Of a DNA stretch of 64,000 nt, positions 46,785 through 54,540 are shown piece by piece. The stretch is taken from assembly GCA_014656175.1 (NCBI GenBank), contig BNBX01000007.1, forward strand, positions 386,987 through 450,986, read 5' to 3'. The translations under genes and the position numbers were made by a program. This DNA comes from Streptomyces werraensis. GTDB taxonomy: Bacteria; Actinomycetota; Actinomycetes; Streptomycetales; Streptomycetaceae. How positions within the stretch are numbered: the stretch's first letter is position 1; the number at the start of each line of letters is the position of its first letter. The notes beneath the pieces are model-generated. The model had not been told where the DNA came from and ran no database searches. It saw only the letters and a program-made list of their open reading frames with translations.

Positions 46785-49199
46785 CTAACCCACTCTGATC
46801 CCCACGATGCAGGTGTCGTCGTCGGTGTCCGACCTGCTGTACGTGAGCAGGCGGTCGAGCCGCTGGTCGAGCGTGCCCGGGACCGTGGCCGCGGTGGTGA
46901 GGAGGTGCGTCAGCGACTCCTCCACCGAGCGGTCCCGGCGCTCGATCAGCCCGTCCGTGTACATCAGCAGGTTGTCGTCCGCGGCGAGCTGCACCTCGCC
47001 CTCCTCGTAGCGCGCCTCGGGGACGGCGCCCAGCAGCAGACCGCTCACCGGGGGCAGCGGGGACGCCTCGGAGCCGCGCACCAGCACCGGCGGCAGATGA
47101 CCCGCCCGCGCCCACCGCAGGGTGCGGGTGGCCGGGTCGTACAGGCCGCAGACCGCCGTGGCCGTGACCCCGCCGGTCAGATGGTGCGTCACCATGTTCA
47201 GCCACGACAGCAGCTGCCCGGGACCCGCGCCGGTGACGGCCAGCCCGCGCAGCGCGTTGCGCAGCACGACCATGCTGGTCGCCGCCTCGATGCCGTGACC
47301 GGCGACGTCGCCCACGCACAGCAGCACCAGACGCGACGGCAGCACCACCGCGTCGTACCAGTCGCCGCCCACCAGCTGCTCCGCCTCGGCGGGCCGGTAG
47401 CGCACGGCCACGTCCAGGTCGGGCATCTGCAGCGGCGCCTGCGTCGGCGGCATGATCGCGCGCTGCAGCTGCAGCGCCAGCCGGTCCCGCTCGCTCGCCT
47501 GCTGCTCGGTGTGCGCGAGCTGGTCACGGGTCGCCGCCAGCGCCACCTCGGTCCAGTGCTGCGACGAGATGTCCTGGTAGGCGCCCCGCACGGTGAGCAG
47601 CCGCCCGTCGGTGTCCAGCACCGGCTCGGCGACGACCCGGATGTGCCGGGTCACCCCGTCGGGCCGCTGCAGCCGGAACGCGGCCGAGGCCGGGCGCCGG
47701 TGGTGCAGCAGCGTGCGCAGGAAACGGCCGATGGCGACCGCGTCGTCCGGGTGCGCGTGCGCCGGGAGGTCCTCCAGAGGCACCGGGGGACTGGTCTCCG
47801 GACGCCCGTACAGGTCGAACAGTTGGTCGTTCCAGGTGATCTCACCGGTCAGCAGGTTCTCCTCGAACCCGCCGATCCGGCCGAGCCGCTGCGCGTGCTG
47901 CAGCAGGCTCGCCAGCCGCGCCGTCTCGTCCTCGATCCGCCAGATGAACAGGATCCCCGCGCCGTGCCGGCTGACGCTGATGTCCGCGACCGCCGACAGC
48001 GGCACCTGGTCCACCAGCGCGGTCAGATGCATGCGCCGGGCGCGGAACGGCTCACCCGTGGCGTACACCCGCTCGATCCGCTGGAACAGCTCGCTCTCCC
48101 CGGCGGCCATCGGGTACGCCTCCAGCAGCAGGGCCCCGCTGACCATGCCGCGCGGCCGGCCCGCCGGGTCCAGGAAGCGGCTGTTCACGTGCTGGATGCG
48201 GAAGTCGAGCAGGTTCCCCGACTCGTCCAGGTGCGGCACCAGCACCAGGGCCGGGTCGTACAGCCCGTCGGCCAGGTCCATCAGCTCGGCCGCGTCCGGC
48301 GGCACCCGCTGCGGACGGGTGGGCCCGTCGGGCGCCGTGTACGTCTCCAGCGTGTGCGCGCACAGCTCCGCCAGGGCCTCCACCTGCCGCACGATCTGCG
48401 GCCGCTGCGGGGGCAGCGGCACGGGCCAGACGATCTCCAGCACGCCGTACACCCGCCCGCCGGTGCCGGCGGGCACGGCCGCCCGGCCGCCGTCCGGGTG
48501 ATGGTGCCGGCCCACACTGGGCAGCCCACGCTCGGCCAGCGACTCGATCCACAGTCCCTCGCGCTCGGCCAGACCGCACCGCGCGACCGTCGCCACGTCC
48601 GGCGGCACGTAGTGCCAGCGCGCCGCCTCGGCGGGGGAGAAGCCGGCACTGCCGGCCAGGGTCAGCGACCCGTCGGCGCCCGCCGCCCAGATCGCCACGG
48701 CCACCGCGCCCAGCGGGCGCAGCGCCTGCTCCAGCAGCGACTCGGCCACGGCCTGGGTGTCGTCGGCGGCGAGCGCCCCGCTCTCGGCCGCCCGCAGCCG
48801 TACGGCCGCCGGGTCCGCCTCCGCCTCGCCGGTCGCCCGGGTGGCGGCCAGGAAGGCGTGCGTCACCTCGGACATCCGGTCCCGGGCGGCCTGGTTGATC
48901 ACCTCGACGGCGAACTCGAGCTGAGTCGTCCCGGCCTGCTCGGTCAGCTCGGCGAGCTGCCGCGCCGCCTGCGCAGGACCGCACCCGAGGCGCTCCACGA
49001 GGATGCCCTTGGCGAGCTCGATCAGCGCCCGCCCCTCGGCCTCCGCCTGCGCGGCCCGCACCTCACGGCTCAGCCGGTCCACCGTCGCCGCGAGCCGGCC
49101 GACGGGGGAGTCGGCGGCGACCCCGGCCGGACCGGCCGACGGAGGCCGCAGCTCCATCTCGTCGGGCGCCGGCTCGCCGACGTGCCCCTGGACGCTCAT
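46785..49199 (-). CDS. ANTAR-GAF-PAS-PP2C signalling phosphatase
   Basis: A large soluble phosphatase, 804 aa. An ANTAR-like RNA-binding helix bundle (about 45-100) reads IELAKGILVERLGCGPAQAARQL. A GAF domain follows (about 125-295), then PAS-like domains (about 310-420 and 430-545, with RIGGFEENLLTGEITWNDQLF, GVTRHIRVVAEPVLD) and a PP2C/SpoIIE domain (about 565-804: LVGGDWYDAVV, CVGDVAGHGIEAATSM, LMYTDGLIERRDRS, DDDTCIVGI). The combination links RNA or light/redox sensing to partner switching. Its ATG overlaps the stop of the upstream HAMP kinase by 4 bp, so the two proteins are co-translated. Confidence 0.86.
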   Translation of the reverse strand: MSVQGHVGEPAPDEMELRPPSAGPAGVAADSPVGRLAATVDRLSREVRAAQAEAEGRALIELAKGILVERLGCGPAQAARQLAELTEQAGTTQLEFAVEVINQAARDRMSEVTHAFLAATRATGEAEADPAAVRLRAAESGALAADDTQAVAESLLEQALRPLGAVAVAIWAAGADGSLTLAGSAGFSPAEAARWHYVPPDVATVARCGLAEREGLWIESLAERGLPSVGRHHHPDGGRAAVPAGTGGRVYGVLEIVWPVPLPPQRPQIVRQVEALAELCAHTLETYTAPDGPTRPQRVPPDAAELMDLADGLYDPALVLVPHLDESGNLLDFRIQHVNSRFLDPAGRPRGMVSGALLLEAYPMAAGESELFQRIERVYATGEPFRARRMHLTALVDQVPLSAVADISVSRHGAGILFIWRIEDETARLASLLQHAQRLGRIGGFEENLLTGEITWNDQLFDLYGRPETSPPVPLEDLPAHAHPDDAVAIGRFLRTLLHHRRPASAAFRLQRPDGVTRHIRVVAEPVLDTDGRLLTVRGAYQDISSQHWTEVALAATRDQLAHTEQQASERDRLALQLQRAIMPPTQAPLQMPDLDVAVRYRPAEAEQLVGGDWYDAVVLPSRLVLLCVGDVAGHGIEAATSMVVLRNALRGLAVTGAGPGQLLSWLNMVTHHLTGGVTATAVCGLYDPATRTLRWARAGHLPPVLVRGSEASPLPPVSGLLLGAVPEARYEEGEVQLAADDNLLMYTDGLIERRDRSVEESLTHLLTTAATVPGTLDQRLDRLLTYSRSDTDDDTCIVGIRVG

Positions 49200-52100
49200 G
49201 CCGGCAGCCAGCGGCGCACGCAGGCGATCAGCTCATGGCTGTCGACCGGCTTGGTGACGTAGTCGCTGGCGCCCGACGCGAGGCTCTTCTCCCGGTCCCC
49301 GGGCATCGCCTTGGCGGTCACCGCGATGATCGGCAGGTCCGCGTACTGCGGCATCGACCGGATCTCGGCCGTGGCGGCGTACCCGTCCATCTCGGGCATC
49401 ATCACGTCCATCAGGACCAGCCCCACGTCCGGGTTGTCCACCAGTCTCTGGATGCCCTTGCGGCCGTCCTCGGCGTGCAGCACCCGGAAGCCGTGCAGCT
49501 CCAGGATGCCGCTGAGCGCGAAGAGGTTGCGCGCGTCGTCGTCGACGACCAGCACGGTCCGGCCCGCGAACGAGCCGTCCACCACGGCCTCAGGAGCGGT
49601 CCGCTGCGCCTCGTCCGGGCGCACCAGCGACAGCACGTCGCCGGGCTCCTCCGCCGACAGGTGCAGCGCGATCCGCTCCCGCAGCTCGTCCAGGCTGGAC
49701 AGGAACTCCAGCGCCGTGCCCGAGGCCTGGGAGCGCAGGTTCGCCTCCACCTCGGCGTCGGCGCGGTGTCCGCTGTGCACCAGGACGGGCACGCTCGCCA
49801 GCGCGGAGTCGCCGCGCAGCGCCTCCAGGAAGCGGGTCACCTCCGCCTCCGCCATGCCCAGCTCCAGCACCACGCAGTGGCAGGGGTCGGCGGCCAGCGC
49901 GCCGGCCGCCTCCTGGGCGCCGACGGCGGTGATGATGTCGACCGCCGGACGGGAGCCGCCGCCGGCGTGCGTGACGTCCTGCACCACGCTCTCCGCGACC
50001 AGGGTGAGCAGACCCCGGGGCCGCTCCTCCACCACCAGCAGGCGGCGCGGACGCCGGCCCTGCTGGGCGGGGGCCGCCTCGATCGCGGGCGTCCGGCCGG
50101 ACGCGGCCTGTGGCAGCTCCTCCCCGGCCTGCTCGCCCTCCACGGCCGGGGCGGGCCGCAGCTGCTGCTCGAAGTCGGGCCGTGCCACCGGCAGGAACAG
50201 CGTGAACGTCGAGCCCTGGCCCGCGACGCTGTCCACGGTGACCGCGCCGCCCAGCAGGTGGGCGATCTCCCGGGTGATGGACAGCCCGAGGCCGGTGCCG
50301 CCGTACTTGCGGCTGGTGGTGCCGTCGGCCTGCTGGAAGGCACCGAAGATCGACTCCAGGTGCTGCTCCGGGATGCCCACCCCGGTGTCCCGCACCCGGA
50401 AGGCGACCACGGGACCGCCCCGCAGCACCTCCTCGGGCACCTCGTCGTCCGGGGCCGGCTCGATCCGCAGCTCCACCTGGCCGCGCTCGGTGAACTTCAC
50501 CGCGTTGGACAGCAGGTTGCGCAGCACCTGACGCAGCCGGGAGTCGTCGGTGAGCAGGTCCGCGGGCGCGCCCGGCGCGGTCGTCACCGTGAAGTCCAGG
50601 CTCTTCTGCATGGTCATCGGCCGGAACGTCGCCTCGACGTACTCGACGAGACGGCGCAGCTCCACCCGCTCCGGGCTGACGTCCATCTTGCCCGCCTCGA
50701 CCTTCGACAGGTCGAGGATGTCGTTGATCAGCTGCAGCAGGTCCGAGCCCGCCGAGTGGATGATCTGCGCGTACTCCACCTGCTTCGGGGAGAGGTTGCG
50801 CGAGGGGTTCTGGGCGAGCAACTGGGCCAGGATCAGCAAGCTGTTGAGCGGGGTGCGCAGCTCGTGGCTCATGTTCGCCAGGAACTCCGACTTGTACTTC
50901 GAGGCGAGCGACAACTGCTGTGCCCGCGCCTCGAGTTCCTGCCTCGCCTGCTCGATCTGGAGGTTCTTCGCCTCGATGTCCCGGTTCTGCGAGGCCAGCA
51001 GCGCCGCCTTGTCCTCCAGCTCGGCGTTGGAGCGCTGCAGTTCCTCCTGCTGGGTCTGCAGCTCCGCGGACCGCTCCTGCAGTTCGGCGGTGAGCCGCTG
51101 CGACTCCACCAGCAGCTCGTCGGTGCGGGCGTTCGCCACGATGGTGTTGACGTTGACGCCGATGGTCTCCATCAGCTGTTCCAGGAAGTCCTGGTGGATC
51201 TGGGTGAACGGGGTCACCGACGCCAGCTCGATCACGCCGAGCACCTGGCCCTCGAAGACGATCGGCAGCAGCACCAGCGCGGTCGGCACCACCTGGCCGA
51301 GTCCGGAGGAGATGGTCACGTAGTCCGGCGGCAGCTGGTCCACCATGATGGTGCGCCGGCTGCGCGCGGCCTGCCCGACCAGGGTCTTGCCGAAGGGGAT
51401 GCGCGTCGGCCGCTCGCTGTCGTCCGGGTAGCCGTACGAGCCGACGAGGCGCAGCTCGGGACCGCGCTCGCCGTCCTCCGCGAGGTAGAACGCGCCGTAC
51501 TGGGCGGACACCAGCGGGACCAGCTCGTCCATGATCAGCTCTGCGACCACGGGCAGGTCGCGATGGCCCTGCATCAGCCCGGACACCCGGGCGAGATTGG
51601 TCTTGAGCCAGTCCTGCTCCTGGTTGGCCCGGGTCGTCTCGCGCAGGGACTCCACCATCGCGTTGATGTTGTCCTTGAGCTCGGCGACCTCCCCGGACGC
51701 CTCCACGTTCACCGAGCGGGTCAGGTCACCCTCGGCGACCGCGCTGGTCACCTCGGCGATGGCGCGGACCTGCCGGGTGAGGTTCCCGGCCAGCTCGTTG
51801 ACGTTCTCGGTGAGCCGCTTCCAGGTGCCGGAGACGCCCTCGACCTCCGCCTGTCCGCCGAGGCGTCCTTCGGTGCCGACCTCGCGGGCGACGCGGGTGA
51901 CCTCCTGGGCGAAGGCGGAGAGCTGGTCGACCATCGTGTTGATGGTCGTCTTCAGTTCCAGGATCTCGCCGCGCGCGTCGACGTCGATCTTCTTCGACAG
52001 GTCGCCCTTGGCCACGGCGGTCGTCACCAGCGCGATGTTGCGCACCTGGCCGGTGAGGTTGTTGGCCATGGAGTTGACGTTGTCGGTGAGGTCCTTCCAG

Positions 52101-53200
52101 GTGCCCGCGACACCGGGCACGTGCGCCTGTCCGCCGAGGCGTCCCTCGGTGCCGACCTCGCGGGCGACGCGGGTGACCTCGTCGGCGAACGCGGACAGCG
52201 TGTCCACCATCGTGTTGATGACGTCGGCGAGGGCCGCGACCTCGCCGGCCGCCTCGACGCGGATCCGCTGCGACAGGTCGCCCCGGCCCACCGCGGAGGC
52301 GACCTGGGCGATGGAGCGCACCTGGCTCGTCAGGTTGGACGCCATCACGTTGACGTTGTCCGTGAGGTCCTTCCAGGTGCCCGACACCCCCCGCACCTGG
52401 GCCTGTCCGCCGAGGCGTCCCTCCGTGCCGACCTCGCGGGCGACGCGGGTCACCTCGTCGGCGAAGGCGGAGAGCTGGTCGACCATCGTGTTGATGGTGT
52501 TCTTGAGTTCGAGGATCTCGCCGCGGGCGTCGACGGTGATCTTCTGCGACAGGTCGCCCTGCGCGACCGCCGTCGCCACCAGCGCGATGTTGCGCACCTG
52601 GCCGGTGAGGTTGCCGGCCATGAAGTTCACCGAGTCGGTCAGATCGCGCCAGGTGCCCCTGACCCCCTGCACGTCGGCCTGTCCGCCGAGGCGTCCCTCG
52701 GTGCCGACCTCGCGGGCGACGCGGGTGACCTCGTCGGCGAAGGCGGAGAGCTGGTCGACCATCGTGTTGATGGTGTTCTTGAGTTCGAGGATCTCGCCGC
52801 GGGCGTCGACGGTGATCTTCTGCGACAGGTCGCCCTTCGCCACGGCCGTCGTCACCTGGGCGACGTTGCGCACCTGCGCCGTGAGGTTGCCCGCCATGGC
52901 GTTCACCGAGTCGGTGAGGTCGGCCCAGGTGCCCGAGACCCCCGGCACCTGCGCCTGACCGCCGAGCGTCCCCTCCGTGCCCACCTCGCGGGCGACGCGA
53001 GTGACTTCCGAGGTGAACAGCGACAGCTGGTCGACCATCCCGTTGAAGACCTTGGCGATGTCCCCCATGAGCCCGTCGGCGTCACCGGGCAGTCGGGTCC
53101 CGAAGTCCCCGTCCCGTACGGCCGTCAGTCCCGCGAGGAGCTGCCTCAGCTCCTTGTCCCCCGGCACCGTGTCGGTCCCCTCGGTGCTTCCCCTGGTCAT
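49196..53200 (-). CDS. Soluble poly-HAMP GAF hybrid histidine kinase
   Basis: A 1334-residue cytoplasmic hybrid kinase. Six HAMP units (about 20-575) form a stack, five of them with the repeated EVTRVAREVGTEGRLGGQ. A GAF domain (about 590-735), coiled coil (735-825), HisKA (SHELRTPLNSLLILAQLL), HATPase (NLLSNAVKFTERGQ, DTGVGIP, KYGGTGLGLSI), a degenerate receiver (VVLELGMAEAE in place of the Asp motif) and a complete receiver (TVLVVDDDARNLFALSG, LVLMDVMMPEMDG, DYVTKPVDS) follow. No membrane segment exists, so the stack acts inside the cell, as in fungal group III kinases. GAGGG precedes the ATG at 53200. Recalled S. coelicolor counterpart: SCO7327. It drives the downstream phosphatase. Confidence 0.9.
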   Translation of the reverse strand: MTRGSTEGTDTVPGDKELRQLLAGLTAVRDGDFGTRLPGDADGLMGDIAKVFNGMVDQLSLFTSEVTRVAREVGTEGTLGGQAQVPGVSGTWADLTDSVNAMAGNLTAQVRNVAQVTTAVAKGDLSQKITVDARGEILELKNTINTMVDQLSAFADEVTRVAREVGTEGRLGGQADVQGVRGTWRDLTDSVNFMAGNLTGQVRNIALVATAVAQGDLSQKITVDARGEILELKNTINTMVDQLSAFADEVTRVAREVGTEGRLGGQAQVRGVSGTWKDLTDNVNVMASNLTSQVRSIAQVASAVGRGDLSQRIRVEAAGEVAALADVINTMVDTLSAFADEVTRVAREVGTEGRLGGQAHVPGVAGTWKDLTDNVNSMANNLTGQVRNIALVTTAVAKGDLSKKIDVDARGEILELKTTINTMVDQLSAFAQEVTRVAREVGTEGRLGGQAEVEGVSGTWKRLTENVNELAGNLTRQVRAIAEVTSAVAEGDLTRSVNVEASGEVAELKDNINAMVESLRETTRANQEQDWLKTNLARVSGLMQGHRDLPVVAELIMDELVPLVSAQYGAFYLAEDGERGPELRLVGSYGYPDDSERPTRIPFGKTLVGQAARSRRTIMVDQLPPDYVTISSGLGQVVPTALVLLPIVFEGQVLGVIELASVTPFTQIHQDFLEQLMETIGVNVNTIVANARTDELLVESQRLTAELQERSAELQTQQEELQRSNAELEDKAALLASQNRDIEAKNLQIEQARQELEARAQQLSLASKYKSEFLANMSHELRTPLNSLLILAQLLAQNPSRNLSPKQVEYAQIIHSAGSDLLQLINDILDLSKVEAGKMDVSPERVELRRLVEYVEATFRPMTMQKSLDFTVTTAPGAPADLLTDDSRLRQVLRNLLSNAVKFTERGQVELRIEPAPDDEVPEEVLRGGPVVAFRVRDTGVGIPEQHLESIFGAFQQADGTTSRKYGGTGLGLSITREIAHLLGGAVTVDSVAGQGSTFTLFLPVARPDFEQQLRPAPAVEGEQAGEELPQAASGRTPAIEAAPAQQGRRPRRLLVVEERPRGLLTLVAESVVQDVTHAGGGSRPAVDIITAVGAQEAAGALAADPCHCVVLELGMAEAEVTRFLEALRGDSALASVPVLVHSGHRADAEVEANLRSQASGTALEFLSSLDELRERIALHLSAEEPGDVLSLVRPDEAQRTAPEAVVDGSFAGRTVLVVDDDARNLFALSGILELHGFRVLHAEDGRKGIQRLVDNPDVGLVLMDVMMPEMDGYAATAEIRSMPQYADLPIIAVTAKAMPGDREKSLASGASDYVTKPVDSHELIACVRRWLPA
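51660..53039 (-). repeat. Five 276-bp tandem DNA repeats encoding HAMP units
   Basis: The marker GCCTG(T/A)CCGC recurs at 51849, 52125, 52401, 52677 and 52953, exactly 276 bp apart. Long stretches are nearly identical at the DNA level, e.g. around 52430-52560 versus 52706-52836. The exact spacing shows there are no insertions or deletions among the units, consistent with gene conversion or recent duplication. Confidence 0.9.
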
Positions 53201-53354
53201 GCGCACCCTCGTTCCGGCCCCATTCAGTGCGCATTTCCGCAGATCAGCGGAGTCGCGCGGAGAGAAATACGCCGCAGGTTAACCCACCTCGCGGGCGCGC
53301 GACAAAGCGGGTGGCCGGCTTTCCGGTCCGGATGAGAATCACGGCTTCCGGCGT

Positions 53355-53379
53355 GCATGTTCCCGCGAAGGCGGGGTAC
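53355..53379 (+). promoter_or_regulatory. SigB-type promoter 1 upstream of the PRC-barrel gene
   Basis: GCAT (53355-53358), 15-bp spacer, GGGTAC (53374-53379). It is the upper of two such sites in the 318-bp gap and would give a leader of about 130 nt. Confidence 0.6.
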
Positions 53380-53435
53380 CTGACCTCATTTCACGTCCGC
53401 CCGGCCAGGTTGGCCGCATTCGGCGGGCGCTGTTC

Positions 53436-53460
53436 GAATGTGTGCCCGTCGGAGGGGTAT
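53436..53460 (+). promoter_or_regulatory. SigB-type promoter 2 upstream of the PRC-barrel gene
   Basis: GAAT (53436-53439), 15-bp spacer, GGGTAT (53455-53460). The predicted start near 53467 leaves about 50 nt to the ATG at 53519. Two matching promoters in tandem, 81 bp apart, make this gene the strongest stress-regulon candidate in the window. The rest of the gap (53201-53354) contains A+T-richer sequence and the probable promoter of the HAMP kinase, not recognised. Confidence 0.65.
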
Positions 53461-53518
53461 CTGCTCGGGTGGAGAGGGGCGGAGTTCCGGCCCCGCTTCT
53501 GTGAAGGGGGAGCAGTTC

Positions 53519-53926
53519 ATGGGGAGCAGTCGTTTCTCGGGGAGGCCGGAAGCAGTGCCCACCGACAGCATCTGGTCGTACGCGCCGGACCTAGACCACG
53601 TCCGCGGGGCGGACCTCACGGGCTACACCGTCGTCGCGAGCGACGGAACCGCCGGCCACGTCGACCGTCAGGCCGGCCACCACGGCATGCCGCACCTCGT
53701 CGTGGACACCGGCATGTGGGTGTTCGGCCGCAGCCTCCTGGTCCCCGTAGGGGTGATCACCTCCGTCGACACCGCGGAGCGGAAGCTGACGGTGTCGTGC
53801 ACGCGGGCCGAGCTGAAGGCCGCGCCGCGCTTCCGCACCGACAGCGAGACCATGGACCGCGGCTACCTCACCGCCGTCGGCGACTACTACCGCGAGCTGC
53901 CCCGCGAGGAGCGGCCCACCGGATGA
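53519..53926 (+). CDS. PRC-barrel domain protein
   Basis: A 135-residue soluble protein with a PRC-barrel in its middle: LTGYTVVASDGTAGHVDR (about 35-52), MPHLVVDTGMWVFGRSLLVPVGVITSVD (in outline), then a helical tail (LKAAPRFRTDSETMDRGYLTAVGDYYREL). PRC-barrels act as protein-binding modules in RNA processing and photosynthetic complexes; in Streptomyces such proteins are often osmotic-stress induced. GGGGGAG precedes the ATG at 53519 by about 6 nt. The two SigB-type promoters upstream fit induction during stress. Confidence 0.85.
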   Translation: MGSSRFSGRPEAVPTDSIWSYAPDLDHVRGADLTGYTVVASDGTAGHVDRQAGHHGMPHLVVDTGMWVFGRSLLVPVGVITSVDTAERKLTVSCTRAELKAAPRFRTDSETMDRGYLTAVGDYYRELPREERPTG

Positions 53927-53959
53927 GCGCGGGCCCCGGCCGTCCCGCCGCCGGGGCGC

Positions 53960-54394
53960 TCACCACGGCAGGAAGACGTGGATGTCCTTGCCCTGCTCGT
54001 GCGTCACGACGCTCACCTGGTCGCAGAGCGTGTGGATCAGATGCCACCCGATGCCGCCCCCGCCGCTGTGCGGATGGAACGGGCGCGGGGCCGGTTCGGT
54101 GCTGCTGGTGTCGTGCATCACCACGTGCACCCCGTCGAACGTGCGGCGCAGCCGCAGCTCGAACGGTCCGGGGGCGTACTGCACCGCGTTGGCGGCCAGT
54201 TCGGTGACCACCAGGAGTATGTCGTCCCAGTGCTCCGGCGCCGTCGGCGCCGACGCGCGGGCCAGGTCGAAGAGGAATTCCTCCGCGACCAGACGTGCGT
54301 CCGTCACATCGTGCAGCTCCCCCGGGAAGCTGGCGATGCGGCTCGTGATCTCCTCGCCGGCCAGTGTCCTGTCCCTACGCGACTCGGGTGCCAT
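53960..54394 (-). CDS. HATPase-type anti-sigma-factor-like protein
   Basis: A 144-residue RsbW-type GHKL domain. The motifs are LLVVTELAANAVQYAPGPFELRL, VVMHDTSSTEPAPRP and GGGGIGWHLIHTLCDQVSVV, the last as the G2-box. Streptomyces encodes many of these as serine kinases or sigma antagonists; the partner cannot be read here. GGAAGGCGAC precedes the ATG at 54394. It converges on the PRC-barrel gene with 33 bp between. It is the third HATPase of this kind in the window, near the STAS proteins. Confidence 0.86.
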   Translation of the reverse strand: MAPESRRDRTLAGEEITSRIASFPGELHDVTDARLVAEEFLFDLARASAPTAPEHWDDILLVVTELAANAVQYAPGPFELRLRRTFDGVHVVMHDTSSTEPAPRPFHPHSGGGGIGWHLIHTLCDQVSVVTHEQGKDIHVFLPW

Positions 54395-54500
54395 GTCGCC
54401 TTCCAGGCCCCGGCCGCTGCCGGGGCGGTCGTCGCTGCTGTTGCGTTCCCCGATCTGTGGGTTCCCGTGCGGGCGGAGCCTACGCGCCCGCCTGCCCGAC

Positions 54501-54525
54501 GGTGCGGGGTGACAAACCCCGCACC
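54501..54525 (-). terminator. Hairpin after the acyl-CoA ligase gene
   Basis: GGTGCGGGGT (54501-54510), loop GACAA, ACCCCGCACC (54516-54525): a perfect 10-bp stem, 15 bp after the ligase stop. No T-tract, but the position and stability suggest the transcript end. Confidence 0.6.
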
Positions 54526-54540
54526 CCGTCGCGGGCATGG

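Noticed and set aside
51660..53039. Periodic 276-bp repeats as a CRISPR or satellite array
   Set aside because: The period codes for intact HAMP domains in one reading frame, so it is a protein repeat.
49235..53335. Plus-strand open frame of more than 1300 codons opposite the HAMP kinase
   Set aside because: It is the antisense shadow of the kinase gene; its translation is repetitive because the kinase repeats, and it has no family match.
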